Program-made: the position numbers and the translations under genes
NCBI RefSeq assembly: GCF_002210225.1
Contig: NZ_MWUJ01000005.1
Location: forward strand, 1 to 64,000
Reading direction: 5' to 3'
Length of the DNA: 64,000 nt
Source: Geofilum rhodophaeum
Lineage (GTDB): Bacteria > Bacteroidota > Bacteroidia > Bacteroidales > Marinilabiliaceae
Shown: in pieces, positions 17,136-26,449 of the stretch
Layout of the letters: every line of letters begins with the position of its first letter
Numbering within the stretch: the first letter of the stretch is position 1
Notes under the pieces: model-generated
The model's input: the letters and a program-made list of their open reading frames with translations, nothing else
What the model was told of the DNA's origin: nothing
Databases searched by the model: none

Positions 17136-17456
17136 TTATAGAAAGCGGCTGTACCACTCGTACCCGGCCTGCAGCAAATAGTAGAACAGGGCCATGAGTG
17201 CCAGTAAAATAACAATAAGGCGGAGGTTCGACTTCTTGCGGGCACTGCGGGTCACCTCAAAAGGGGTTTTGATGCGGCGACGCATTTGTCCCCGAATCCG
17301 TGTGTCGAAGCTGCGGTGGTCTTCCTCGGTTTTCAAACCCATTTCGAGGCGTATGCGTCGCTCCCTTTCTTCCCGCTCTTCCTTATCGGCGTCGTAATAA
17401 ATCGGGTCGTGCTTAAACTTTCGGTGTTCGGGTACTTTCACGAATGTAAACCTCAT
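17136..17456 (-). CDS. Small conserved membrane-anchored protein, function unknown
   Basis: This 106-residue protein has a highly charged N-terminal half (DADKEEREERERRIRLEMGL forms an acidic-basic helix) and one C-terminal hydrophobic segment (LRLIVILLALMALFYYLL, about 79-96). The predicted topology is cytoplasmic N-terminus with a tail anchor. It begins the minus-strand run and precedes mutL by 48 bases. A -7-like box (TATTTTTG, minus strand, 17487-17480) lies 24 bases upstream of its ATG. I do not recognise a named family. Confidence 0.65.
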   Translation of the reverse strand: MRFTFVKVPEHRKFKHDPIYYDADKEEREERERRIRLEMGLKTEEDHRSFDTRIRGQMRRRIKTPFEVTRSARKKSNLRLIVILLALMALFYYLLQAGYEWYSRFL

Positions 17457-17559
17457 GGCACAGTTTCTTTTTGTTTGTACAAAAATACAAAATCCCCTCG
17501 GGCTTTTTAAAAATATGGAATTTTATTAAATTGAGCGGGATTACTCTAACCTGATTACT

Positions 17560-19098
17560 ATGTTGGTAAAGACTTTTGGCGCCGCGGTGAGCGGTATTGA
17601 TGCGCTCGTGATAACCATGGAAGTGGATTTGTCGCGGGGCATTCGTTTTTTTATGGTGGGCCTGCCCGATAATGCGGTTAAGGAGAGTCAGCAGCGCATC
17701 GAATCGGCCTTTAGGGTGTGGGGCTTCGACTGGCCGGGCCGACGCATCGTCATTAATATGGCCCCGGCCGATACCCGCAAGGAGGGTTCGGCCTACGATT
17801 TGCCGCTGGCCATTGGTATTTTGGCGGGCGACGAGCAGTTGTCGGCCGAACGGCTGTCGGATTATATGCTGATGGGAGAGCTGTCGCTCGATGGCAGTCT
17901 CAAAGCCATTAAAGGGGCCTTGCCCATTGCGTTGCGCGCACGGGAGGCGGGCTTTAAGGGCCTGGTGCTTCCTATGGAGAATGCGCGGGAGGCTGCGGTG
18001 GTATCCGGTCTGGAAGTATATGGGGCCGGGGATTTGGGCGAGGTGGTGCGTTTTTTGAATGGGGAAGAAGGGCCGACTAAAACGCAGGTGGACCTGAAGG
18101 CCGAACTGGGTAAGGCGGGACTGGGTGAGCCGCTCGACTTTGCCGATGTACGGGGCCAGGAAAGTGTGAAAAGAGCCCTGGAAGTCGCCGCGGCCGGTGG
18201 TCATAACCTCATTATGGTAGGCGCTCCCGGCAGTGGAAAGTCGATGCTGGCCAAACGCTTACCTTCCATTTTACCGCCGATGGTGTTGGACGAGGCCCTG
18301 GAAACCACAAAGATTCACTCTGTTGCCGGCAGTTTGGCTGGCGGCAGCGCCTTGCTGACTCAGCGGCCCTTTCGTTCGCCCCACCATACGATTTCAAATA
18401 TTGCGTTGGTAGGTGGGGGAGCGGTGCCCCAGCCCGGGGAAATTTCTCTGGCCCACAACGGGGTATTGTTTTTAGATGAGCTGCCCGAATTTAAGCGCTC
18501 GGTGCTGGAGGTGCTGCGGCAGCCTTTGGAGGACCGCAGCATAAGGGTTTCACGGGCCCGTTATGCCCTGGAGTATCCGGCCGGATTCATGTTGGTGGCC
18601 AGTATGAACCCTTGTCCCTGTGGTTTCTACAATCATCCCGATAAAGAATGTGTTTGTCCCCCCGGTGCCGTGCAGCGCTATCTGAGTCGCATTTCGGGCC
18701 CCCTGCTCGACCGCATCGACCTGCATGTGGAGGTGGTGCCGGTTGCTTTTGAGAAGTTGAGTGGGGCAGCACCGGGTGAAAGCAGTGCTCAAATCAGGGA
18801 GCGGGTGGTGGCTGCACGGGACTTGCAGGCCCGTCGTTTCGAAAAGGAGGACTACATTCATTGCAACGCTCAAATGGGCAGTCGCCTGCTGCGGCAGCAT
18901 GCGCAGCCCGATGCTGCAGGGGGCCAGCTCTTGCGTGCCGCCATGCAGCGCCTGGGCTTGTCGGCCCGGGCCTACGACCGCATTTTGAAGGTGGCCCGTA
19001 CCATTGCCGACCTTGAAGCCGCGCCCAGCGTGCAGGCTGCCCATGTGGCTGAGGCCATACAATATCGGAGTCTCGACCGTTCCGGATGGGCAGGCTAG
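17560..19098 (+). CDS. comM: YifB/ComM family Mg-chelatase-like AAA+ ATPase
   Basis: This 512-residue protein has an N-terminal ChlI-like domain (about 20-140, including [20 protein letters not shown]), an AAA+ domain with Walker A GAPGSGKS (221-228) and Walker [10 protein letters not shown], a Cys-rich insert ([20 protein letters not shown]), and a Mg_chelatase_C domain. In Vibrio and Haemophilus, ComM is a branch-migration helicase that extends recombination during natural transformation; the role here is inferred from family. It is divergent from the mutL run. It ends with TAG, showing that TAG is an ordinary stop in this genome. Confidence 0.92.
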   Translation: MLVKTFGAAVSGIDALVITMEVDLSRGIRFFMVGLPDNAVKESQQRIESAFRVWGFDWPGRRIVINMAPADTRKEGSAYDLPLAIGILAGDEQLSAERLSDYMLMGELSLDGSLKAIKGALPIALRAREAGFKGLVLPMENAREAAVVSGLEVYGAGDLGEVVRFLNGEEGPTKTQVDLKAELGKAGLGEPLDFADVRGQESVKRALEVAAAGGHNLIMVGAPGSGKSMLAKRLPSILPPMVLDEALETTKIHSVAGSLAGGSALLTQRPFRSPHHTISNIALVGGGAVPQPGEISLAHNGVLFLDELPEFKRSVLEVLRQPLEDRSIRVSRARYALEYPAGFMLVASMNPCPCGFYNHPDKECVCPPGAVQRYLSRISGPLLDRIDLHVEVVPVAFEKLSGAAPGESSAQIRERVVAARDLQARRFEKEDYIHCNAQMGSRLLRQHAQPDAAGGQLLRAAMQRLGLSARAYDRILKVARTIADLEAAPSVQAAHVAEAIQYRSLDRSGWAG

Positions 19099-19180
19099 AA
19101 ATTTAACGAAGCCTTAATTAGGTAAAGCTTAGCATTAATGCGGAAAATCCCTTTATTTTGTAGCGCTAAGAACAGGAAAG

Positions 19181-19888
19181 ATGGCTAAAACTAAAAAAAA
19201 TACGCAAAAAGAAATGTCTTCGAACAGTTTAATGGACCCGATAGGTCGCCTAATGGGCCTTCGGTACAAGTCGCATCCCTGGCATGGGATTGATATTGGC
19301 GATAATGCCCCCGAGAGTGTGATGTGCTTTATTGAGGTGGTTCCTACCGATACCATCAAGTACGAAATAGATAAAGTCAGCGGCTACCTGCGCATCGACC
19401 GCCCCCAAAAATACTCGAATGTGGTTCCCTCGCTCTACGGCTTTATTCCGCAAACCTATTGTGGACTTAATGTGGGTAAGTTTTGTGAGGAAAAGACGGG
19501 GAAAAAGGACATAAAAGGGGATGGTGACCCACTGGATATATGTGTGCTCACCGAAAAGGATGTGATGCACGGCGACATTATTGCTGAAGTTATTCCCATT
19601 GGTGGTTTTCGGATGCTCGACGGCAATGCGGCCGACGATAAAATCATTTCGGTACTCAAGGGCGATGTGGTGTACGGAGGCGTTAAGGATGTGACCGAAT
19701 TGCCCGAGCTCGTGCTCGAGCGACTCAAGCATTATTTTTTGACCTATAAAGATATGCCTGGTGTGAGTCGTGAGTCAGAAATTACTCACGTGTACAATGC
19801 TGAGGAAGCGCGGGAGGTGATCCGTCATTCCATGGTCGATTACGAGGCACGCTTCGAAAAGCTGCGCAACGCCCTGTCCTCCTACTAA
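19181..19888 (+). CDS. ppa: Inorganic pyrophosphatase, family I
   Basis: This 235-residue cytoplasmic enzyme hydrolyses pyrophosphate to two phosphates. The metal-binding signature GDGDPLDICVL is present, as are the downstream DDKIISV and RLKHYFLTYKD segments of family I enzymes. It is longer than the E. coli protein (about 175) through N- and C-terminal extensions, which is common in this phylum. An internal ATG at 19214 could also serve as start. It is convergent with the ABC gene. Confidence 0.93.
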   Translation: MAKTKKNTQKEMSSNSLMDPIGRLMGLRYKSHPWHGIDIGDNAPESVMCFIEVVPTDTIKYEIDKVSGYLRIDRPQKYSNVVPSLYGFIPQTYCGLNVGKFCEEKTGKKDIKGDGDPLDICVLTEKDVMHGDIIAEVIPIGGFRMLDGNAADDKIISVLKGDVVYGGVKDVTELPELVLERLKHYFLTYKDMPGVSRESEITHVYNAEEAREVIRHSMVDYEARFEKLRNALSSY

Positions 19889-19949
19889 AGGAGGGCAGCT
19901 TGCATTTGGGTCGTCACTGCCCCTTGGCCCTTGGTGGTTGTTGGTCGAC

Positions 19950-22900
19950 TTAGGTGCCCAAACGCTGCAGGCGCTTGTTCAGCTGTCTCAGTCGGAAGGT
20001 CTCGAAGTAGTGGATGATGCGACGTAAAATATCGAGATAGAGGGTCACGTAAAGCAGTGCTACGCCGAGCCAGATGACCAGCAGGTTAAAGACGCCGGTC
20101 GGGATGTTCAGGGGGCCCAGGCGCTTGGATGCCGCATAGAAATGAGCCCGTCCCCAATGGCTGTCCGGGTTCTTGAATATGGGGTGCTTTTTTTGGATGT
20201 AGCGTTCGCCGGTAAACTCAAACTGGCGCACTTCGCGGCGATCGAGCAACCATTCGGCAAGGGCCTCATTGTAATGGCGTGCTTTAAGTTGAACCAGGGC
20301 ATCAATGGAGCCCAGTTCCCTCACCATTTGTTCCACCTTCTGATCTTTTTGTTGAGAGTATTGCTGATAGGCCCGGTTGTAATGCCTTTGGGCTTGCAGC
20401 AGTGCCTCTTCGATACTTTGGTGCAAGGTCTCGTTGTAGCTTTGGGTGGCACGAGGAAGGATGTTTTGCCGCATAAGCAGTGGTAGGTCGTTGCGCAGTT
20501 GTTGCAGGGCCGCTGCTAAGGGCGTGCTGTTGCGCTGTACTTCAGCAAAATCATTGCGTTGGGCCGACCACAGACAAGCATCGTTGAGGCGGATGAGTTC
20601 GGGAATGAGGGTGCTGCCGTAGTAGGCGCTTTGGCTCATTTCCTTTTCTTCTTCAAAAAAGTGCCTTTGGTAGCGGTTGTTTTTAAATTGGTTGACCGCC
20701 AGGGCTTCGTACGACCAGCGGGTAACCATGATGTCGCCAATGCGTGGTGTAAATTCTTTGGAGCTGATGGAATTGTGCAGCTTGTCGAAATTGACAATGA
20801 CGCCGCTGAACAGCAGGTGGGGCACCAGAATCAGTGGGATGAGCACATAAATGGCCACCACCGAATTGAGTCCGCTGCTGATGTTGAGGCCCAGCATGTT
20901 GGCAAAACAAGCTGTGGAAAAGAGGATGGCCCAGTAACGCAGGGTCATGCCTTCAATTTCCAGGATTCCGTTGCCAATGAGGACAAAACTGAGAGATTGA
21001 ATGGCCGAGATCACAAAGAGGACAAAGACCTTGCTGTTTAGAAAGCTGAACCGACTTAGGTTGAGGAATGATTCTCGTTTTCGCAGTCTCCGGTCCCGGA
21101 TGATCTCCTCTGCGCTTACATTGAGGCCGATGAAGAGGGACACGACCACACTCATAAAAAGGTAGGCCGGTATGTTCACGTTTTCGGAGAAGAGGTAAAG
21201 GTCGGGGTCGCCTTCTCCACCAATCAAAAACTTGGTAAAAAAGCCCAGGATGAGGGCCAGGAGGGGCGCTTCCAGTATGTTGATGGCCAGGTACTGGTGG
21301 TCCTTAAGTTTTGATAGGGCATCGCGCATGGAAAAAATCCAGAACTGCTTTTTACGGTTGGGAATGCTGAACCAGTTTTTGGGCAGCGCTTCCTTCTTGT
21401 CGAGATCACGTCGTTTTTTCCACTCAAATTGACTTTCAAAGTTGTCGATGTAAAGTTGGTACCATTCTTCGGGACTCACCTTACGCTTACGAATGAGTTT
21501 GCCGTAGGGGTTAACGATGCGTGCTTCAACAATGCGCAGGGGTTGTTCCGTTTTAACGCTGCCACAAACATAACACTCGCGCTCTTCGGGGTTCACGTAA
21601 TTGGCTTCCCGCTTGAAATAGGCAATGGCGTCCATGGGATTGCCACTGTAGATGATGCGTCCCCCCTTGTCGATCATCAACAGCTTATCGAGCAACTTAT
21701 ACAAATCGGAGGAGGGCTGGTGAATGTTGATGACCACCAGCTTCCCTTTAAGGACCTGGCGTTTGAGCAGGAGCATTACTTTTTCCGAATCCATGGAAGA
21801 AAGGCCCGAGGTGGGCTCATCGACAAAGAGGATGGAGGGTTCGCGAATCAGTTCCAGGGCTATGTTCAAACGCTTACGCTGCCCCCCGCTCAGGATTTTA
21901 TTCAGAGGCGTGCCCACTTTAAGATCACGTGCCTCCACCAAATCAAAATCCTGGAGGGCATCTTCCACCAGTTTCTTGATTTCTTCTTCCTTGAGTTCTG
22001 AAAAGCACAGCCTGGCATTGAACCACAGGTTTTCGAAGACGGTGAGTTCTTCTTTAAGCAAGTCGTCCTGCGGCACATAGCCAATGAGTCCCCGCAGGTC
22101 CTCCTTATCCTTGTGCAAATCGTAACCATTGATGAGGATGCGGCCCGAGCTGAGTTTAAAGTTGCCGTTGAGCACATTCAGGAGGGTCGATTTTCCGGTG
22201 CCGCTGCCGCCGATGATACCGACCAACTGACCGGAGCGACCGGTAAAGCTGAAGGGGTGGATCCCCATTTGGTTGTTGCTGAACTTGTAGGAGACATCTA
22301 TGGCCCGATAAACGATGCGTCCTGTTTCTTTTTGGTGGATGAATTTTTGCGCTACACTGCTGTAATACACCGGCGGCATGCGGGAGGTCTTAATGACCGA
22401 GCCAACAGCCAGGGCATAGGTTCTGTTGCGCTCCACCTTGTGACCGTTCAGATAGAGGTTGCGTTCTCCGTCGTAGCGAAAGATGAAAGAGTTGGTGCTG
22501 CTTACGTGCAACACCCAAACCACCACCTGCTGTTTGGGGTTAAAAAGCAGACGCACCTCAGGGTGCGGCTTTTCGTTTTCCCCGCTGATGAGCAGGATCG
22601 CATTCTTATCGGGCACTTCCAGGGGATTGCCGAGGATAAAGCGCTTCAGATTGTGGTAGTCGCTTTCGGCAATTTTAAATTTCCGTGCCAGCAAGTCCAC
22701 AAAGCCAATTTCTGCTTCGCCAATGTCTTCGTCTTTTTTAAGGAAGTCGAGCAGCTGCACAAAGAGCACAATTTTGGGCTCCTGCTCCAGCTCGGCATTT
22801 ATTTTTTCGGCAATGTTGAGGATGCGACTCAGGTTGTCGTTCGATTGCTTCTCGCGCAGTTCCTGATTGCTGTTGTTGACCTCCGAGTGATAGCGATTCA

Positions 22901-23066
22901 GATAAACCTCAAAGCGCCCCAGGTACTGGTCCACATACTCCTTACTGAACTGTCGCGCCAGGAAATCCTGCACCAGCGAGTAGCCGCGTCCTGTCTGCCT
23001 TTCCTTCTGAACATCGGTCAGCAGGGCAAACAATTGCATCAGGGCTTCCAGCAGGGTTTCACTCAT
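19950..23066 (-). CDS. ABC transporter fusion: TerB-like, FHA-like, ABCG-type ATPase and permease
   Basis: This 1038-residue polypeptide has an N-terminal helical TerB-like domain (about 1-147, with FVQLLDFLKKDEDIGEAE), a beta-rich FHA-like domain (about 155-235), and an ABC ATPase (Walker A GGSGTGKS 286-293, LSGGQ 392-396, Walker B ILFVDEP 412-418, H-loop NIHQPS). A small Cys motif (CYVCG) follows. Next is an ABC2-type permease with about six membrane segments, interrupted by a long helical region (about 830-960) before the last segment. The order matches ABCG half-transporters in which the ATPase precedes the permease. Substrate unknown. The terminator of the uxu operon lies just upstream, so it is transcribed separately. 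Confidence 0.85.
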   Translation of the reverse strand: MSETLLEALMQLFALLTDVQKERQTGRGYSLVQDFLARQFSKEYVDQYLGRFEVYLNRYHSEVNNSNQELREKQSNDNLSRILNIAEKINAELEQEPKIVLFVQLLDFLKKDEDIGEAEIGFVDLLARKFKIAESDYHNLKRFILGNPLEVPDKNAILLISGENEKPHPEVRLLFNPKQQVVVWVLHVSSTNSFIFRYDGERNLYLNGHKVERNRTYALAVGSVIKTSRMPPVYYSSVAQKFIHQKETGRIVYRAIDVSYKFSNNQMGIHPFSFTGRSGQLVGIIGGSGTGKSTLLNVLNGNFKLSSGRILINGYDLHKDKEDLRGLIGYVPQDDLLKEELTVFENLWFNARLCFSELKEEEIKKLVEDALQDFDLVEARDLKVGTPLNKILSGGQRKRLNIALELIREPSILFVDEPTSGLSSMDSEKVMLLLKRQVLKGKLVVINIHQPSSDLYKLLDKLLMIDKGGRIIYSGNPMDAIAYFKREANYVNPEERECYVCGSVKTEQPLRIVEARIVNPYGKLIRKRKVSPEEWYQLYIDNFESQFEWKKRRDLDKKEALPKNWFSIPNRKKQFWIFSMRDALSKLKDHQYLAINILEAPLLALILGFFTKFLIGGEGDPDLYLFSENVNIPAYLFMSVVVSLFIGLNVSAEEIIRDRRLRKRESFLNLSRFSFLNSKVFVLFVISAIQSLSFVLIGNGILEIEGMTLRYWAILFSTACFANMLGLNISSGLNSVVAIYVLIPLILVPHLLFSGVIVNFDKLHNSISSKEFTPRIGDIMVTRWSYEALAVNQFKNNRYQRHFFEEEKEMSQSAYYGSTLIPELIRLNDACLWSAQRNDFAEVQRNSTPLAAALQQLRNDLPLLMRQNILPRATQSYNETLHQSIEEALLQAQRHYNRAYQQYSQQKDQKVEQMVRELGSIDALVQLKARHYNEALAEWLLDRREVRQFEFTGERYIQKKHPIFKNPDSHWGRAHFYAASKRLGPLNIPTGVFNLLVIWLGVALLYVTLYLDILRRIIHYFETFRLRQLNKRLQRLGT

Positions 23067-23145
23067 AAGACGGGCGCGTTTTCAGGTAAATGATGAAGCA
23101 TGTTTTCTCCGGGGGAGGCTGCTGCTTTGATGAGGTGAAGATACA

Positions 23146-23188
23146 AAAAAAGTTTGCAGGCCCGAAAAGGGGGCCTGCAAACTTTTTT
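23146..23188 (-). terminator. Strong bidirectional terminator after the uxu operon
   Basis: A perfect 18-bp stem (23146-23163 with 23171-23188) has a 7-base loop. A GC-rich centre is flanked by six A on one side and six T on the other, so it can act on both strands. It ends minus-strand transcription from uxuA before the ABC gene. Confidence 0.85.
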
Positions 23189-23245
23189 GTTGGAGTTGTT
23201 TGTACGCTCGTCTTAAAAGCTGGAGCCTGCATTTTGCTTGCAGCA

Positions 23246-24463
23246 TCAATGCCCGCTTTCGTCCAATTGTCGCTCAATGGCCATCTCCATACCTGCGAGT
23301 TCAGCCAGTCCTTTGAGTCTGCCAACAAGCGGGTAACCCGGGTTAGCCTGGCGCTTGAAGTCGTCCAGTAATTTAATTCCATGGTCGGGTCGCACCGGCA
23401 TGCGATGGTCTTTTCTTCCCGCTTGCTTTCTTCGCCTTTGTTCCTGCAAGAGGGCTTTCATTACTGCATACATATCCACCACCCCATGGATGTGGCCGTA
23501 TTCGTGAAAGCAGCCGTCGGGCAGCAAGACGTTGTTGCGCAGGTGCAGAAAATGGATGCGGTGGCCTACCGATTGAACCATGGCCGTGAGCTGTTCGCTG
23601 CTGCGTATCGAAAGCGAGCCGGTGCAGAAGTTGATGCCGTTGGCCGTAGAGGGATGTTGGGCGACAATCCATTCCAGGTCTTCCTTTGTGCTGACAATAC
23701 GCGGCAGGCCCAGTACCGGAAAAGGCGGGTCGTCGGGGTGAATGGCCATATTGATACCGGCCTCCTCGGCAACGGGGACCACCGCCTGAATGAAGTCCGA
23801 CAGGTGCTGGCGCAGCTTGTCGCGACCAATTTCGCGATAGGTGTCGATGAAACTCAAAAAGACTTTCTTGTAATCGGGGGTGGAACCATCCACTACCCCG
23901 TCGATAAAGCCCTGGGTCACCACAATGATGTTGTAGGCCAGTTTTTCGGCTTCTTCCTCCGTCATGCTTTGCATGCGCTCTTTGGCCTTTTCCACAATTT
24001 CTGTCGGATAGTCCTTCTCGGCACCCGGCCTTTTTAAAATGTAGGCGTCGAAGGCCACAAAGGTCGGAAAGTCGAAATACATCACCTCGCCCCCCGAAGG
24101 CAGCAGGTAATGCAAGTCGGTCCGCACCCAGTCGAGTACCGGCATAAAATTGTAGACCACCGTGTCGATGCCGCATTGGCCCAGATTGCGGAGCGATTGC
24201 TGGTAGTTTTTAATCAGGCGGGGGGAGTCGGGCGACTGGGTTTTAATGCCTTCTGAAACCGGGAGACTCTCCACTACGCTCCAGCGCATCCCATGGGCTT
24301 CAATGTCGCGCTTCACCTTCATGATCTCTGCTACCGGCCACACTTCGCCATTGGGAATGTGGTGGAGGGCGGTTACTACGCCCTCTATGCCCATTTGTCT
24401 GAGTTCGGCCAGACTAAGTGCGTCTTTGGGCCCAAACCAGCGCCAGGTTTTCTCAAATGCCAT
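23246..24463 (-). CDS. uxuA: Mannonate dehydratase
   Basis: This 405-residue enzyme dehydrates D-mannonate to 2-keto-3-deoxygluconate in glucuronate breakdown. Family signatures include the N-terminal MAFEKTWRWFGPKD, GVVTALHHIPNGEVW, MAIHPDDPP (metal/catalytic region), NGINFCTGSL, and HFLHLRN followed by FHEYGHIHG. Length is normal for the family. It is second in a two-gene operon with the SDR reductase, 14 bases apart, and is followed by a strong terminator. Confidence 0.95.
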   Translation of the reverse strand: MAFEKTWRWFGPKDALSLAELRQMGIEGVVTALHHIPNGEVWPVAEIMKVKRDIEAHGMRWSVVESLPVSEGIKTQSPDSPRLIKNYQQSLRNLGQCGIDTVVYNFMPVLDWVRTDLHYLLPSGGEVMYFDFPTFVAFDAYILKRPGAEKDYPTEIVEKAKERMQSMTEEEAEKLAYNIIVVTQGFIDGVVDGSTPDYKKVFLSFIDTYREIGRDKLRQHLSDFIQAVVPVAEEAGINMAIHPDDPPFPVLGLPRIVSTKEDLEWIVAQHPSTANGINFCTGSLSIRSSEQLTAMVQSVGHRIHFLHLRNNVLLPDGCFHEYGHIHGVVDMYAVMKALLQEQRRRKQAGRKDHRMPVRPDHGIKLLDDFKRQANPGYPLVGRLKGLAELAGMEMAIERQLDESGH

Positions 24464-24477
24464 ACCTTAATTTTTTC

Positions 24478-25293
24478 TTATACGCCACTGAATGCACTGA
24501 AGCCGCCATCTACAGGAATAATGGTACCGGTGATGAAACTGGCGTCGTCGCTGCAAAGGAACTGAACAATGCCGTTGAGTTCGGTGATGTCGCCAAAGCG
24601 TTTCATAGGGGTGCGGGCCAGCACCTTTTTACTGCGCTCGGTGTAACTGCCGTCGGGGTTGATCAGCACAGCCCGGTTTTGGTCGCCGATGAAAAAGCCT
24701 GGTGCAATGGCGTTGACCCGGATTTTCTCATCGAATTTGGTCGCCATCTCCATCGCCAGCCATTGGGTCCAGATGTTTACACCGGTCTTGGCTACCGAGT
24801 AGCCCGGAACCCTTGTGATGGCCGAATAGGTGGCCATAGACGAAACATTGATGATGCTGCCCTTGCCTTGTTTGGCCATGGCTTCGCCAAAAACGATGGC
24901 GGGATAAACCGTTCCGTTGAGGTTCAGATCGTTTACCTTATTGAAATCTTCAAACTTCATGTCGAAGATGGTTTGTTCTTCGGTAAGCGTAGCGCCGGGC
25001 ATATTTCCGCCTGCAGCATTCACCAGTATGTCGATGCGTCCCCAGTCGGCTACAATTTGTTCGCGCACGGCGGTGAGACTCTCCCGGTCGAGCACGTTGC
25101 AAACCAGTCCTTTTACAGTGCCTGCTTTCTTCAAATCGGCCATTCTGTTGTCGAGGGCTTCCTGGCGAATGTCGAGGATCACCACTTTAACGCCTGCTTC
25201 GAGTAAGCTCTTGGCAATACTGCTTCCCAGTACGCCTCCTCCTCCGGTTACTACGGCTACACGGCCGTTCAAATCAAATTTTCCCTGTGGCAT
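24478..25293 (-). CDS. SDR family oxidoreductase, probable D-mannonate oxidoreductase (fructuronate reductase)
   Basis: This 271-residue protein has the short-chain dehydrogenase Rossmann motif TGGGGVLGSSIAKSL (about 16-30), NAAGG, and the catalytic Ser-Tyr-Lys set (SSMATYS, then YSVAKTG). Adjacent uxuA strongly suggests that it interconverts D-fructuronate and D-mannonate, replacing the long-chain UxuB enzyme. The sequence alone does not fix the substrate. It is first gene of the operon, downstream of a good promoter at 25353-25384. Confidence 0.85.
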   Translation of the reverse strand: MPQGKFDLNGRVAVVTGGGGVLGSSIAKSLLEAGVKVVILDIRQEALDNRMADLKKAGTVKGLVCNVLDRESLTAVREQIVADWGRIDILVNAAGGNMPGATLTEEQTIFDMKFEDFNKVNDLNLNGTVYPAIVFGEAMAKQGKGSIINVSSMATYSAITRVPGYSVAKTGVNIWTQWLAMEMATKFDEKIRVNAIAPGFFIGDQNRAVLINPDGSYTERSKKVLARTPMKRFGDITELNGIVQFLCSDDASFITGTIIPVDGGFSAFSGV

Positions 25294-25352
25294 GATCTCA
25301 TTCTTTTAGAAGAGGCTGTGTTTGGGGCAGCCTCCTTGGTTTATTGAAACAA

Positions 25353-25384
25353 CAAAGTTAGGGGCTTTGAGTTTTGGCAACAAA
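25353..25384 (-). promoter_or_regulatory. Promoter of the uxu operon
   Basis: On the minus strand there is a TTTG (25384-25381), a 20-base spacer and TAACTTTG (25360-25353), an exact fit to the Bacteroidetes TTTG/TAnnTTTG promoter. It sits 60 bases upstream of the SDR start and beside the 5' end of the divergent AraC gene, so AraC binding here could control both. Confidence 0.6.
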
Positions 25385-25392
25385 TACTTATT

Positions 25393-26337
25393 TTGCCTGC
25401 CTTAATACTATCTTTGCTTATTTTGAAAAGCCCGGCAACACCCCCGCTTTTGCACGAACAATCGGTTTTGCCCGATCAGAGTCCCCTTAGAGTCAAGTGG
25501 AATGATTTTCCGCACTTTACCTTTCCCTGGCATGCCCACGGCGAAATGGAGATGGTTTTTGTTCTGCAAAGTTCGGGGACCCGTTTTGTTGGCGACAGTA
25601 TGGAAGTCTTCACAGAGGGCGATTTGGTTCTGGTGGGCAGTCGCCTGCCCCATTACTGGAAAAACAATCAGGCTTATTACAATGAAAACTCCGGCTTAAG
25701 GGTGCAGGCCATTGTCGTACAGTTTTCTCCCGATTTTATGGAGAAGGCCATTCAGAATTATCCCGAAATGTCGGCCATTCGTGATTTGTGGCTGCGTGCC
25801 GGAAGAGGGGTTCATTTTCCTTTTCCCGAGAATAGGGACCTGGGGCAGCTCTTGAAGAAACTTTACGATCTTAAGGGTTTTGCGCGCTTGTTGTGCTTTT
25901 TGGATTTGTTGAATAGAATGGCCCGCAGCAAACATTTTCGTTTGTTGGCCTCCCCCGAATACGCCGTCCAACCCTCTTTGCAGGGCGAACATCGACTCGA
26001 AAAGGTGCTCAACTTTATTCACCTGAATTATACCCGCACCTTGCGGCTGGAGGAACTGGCTGCCCATGTGGGGATGAATCCGGCGGCCTTCAGTCGCTAT
26101 TTTAAGCAGCGTACCGGTCAAACCCTGGTGCGCTATGTCAACGAGATGCGGGTGGGTTATGCTTGCAAGTTGTTGCAGGAGGGTGCTCCGTCCATCACTC
26201 AGATCTGTTACGACTGTGGTTTCAACAACTTATCCAATTTCAATCGCTTTTTTAAAAACCGGATGGGGGTGAGTCCCCGTGAGTACCTTGCTGTCTTTCA
26301 GGAGAATGGGGTTCAGTCACCCGGTGAAGAGGCTTAA
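25393..26337 (+). CDS. AraC family transcriptional regulator
   Basis: This protein of up to 314 residues has an N-terminal cupin sensor (PHFTFPWHAHGEMEMVFVL, with the sugar-pocket histidines) and a C-terminal pair of helix-turn-helix motifs (about 210-305: RLEELAAHVGMNPAAFSRYF and ITQICYDCGFNNLSNFNRFF). It is divergent from the uxu operon and is its likely regulator, with a hexuronate or aldonate as inducer (inference). No ATG exists before the cupin domain. The start may be TTG 25393, 25423 or 25450, and a TATCTTTG box at 25409-25416 favours the later ones. Confidence 0.85.
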   Translation: MPALILSLLILKSPATPPLLHEQSVLPDQSPLRVKWNDFPHFTFPWHAHGEMEMVFVLQSSGTRFVGDSMEVFTEGDLVLVGSRLPHYWKNNQAYYNENSGLRVQAIVVQFSPDFMEKAIQNYPEMSAIRDLWLRAGRGVHFPFPENRDLGQLLKKLYDLKGFARLLCFLDLLNRMARSKHFRLLASPEYAVQPSLQGEHRLEKVLNFIHLNYTRTLRLEELAAHVGMNPAAFSRYFKQRTGQTLVRYVNEMRVGYACKLLQEGAPSITQICYDCGFNNLSNFNRFFKNRMGVSPREYLAVFQENGVQSPGEEA

Positions 26338-26378
26338 TCCTGTCATTTTCAAGGGCTTTATTTGTGCCTATTAATGCT

Positions 26379-26386
26379 TATATTTG
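26379..26386 (+). promoter_or_regulatory. Putative -7 box for metH
   Basis: TATATTTG fits TAnnTTTG and lies 64 bases before the metH ATG. No TTTG is found at the usual -33 spacing. The leader is too short for a cobalamin riboswitch. Confidence 0.4.
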
Positions 26387-26449
26387 TGGTTTGGCAGTGT
26401 CGATGCTTTTTTTTTGCACTTTTTTGGACAGATAATACATACCAGGATC

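Noticed and set aside
19889-19949. GGGCAG/CTGCCC pairing as a terminator between ppa and the ABC gene
   Set aside because: Only six pairs around a loop of about 20 bases and no T run, so it is not supported.
26338-26449. Cobalamin or SAM riboswitch ahead of metH
   Set aside because: The gap is only about 110 bases and contains no B12-box-like motif or suitable stem set.
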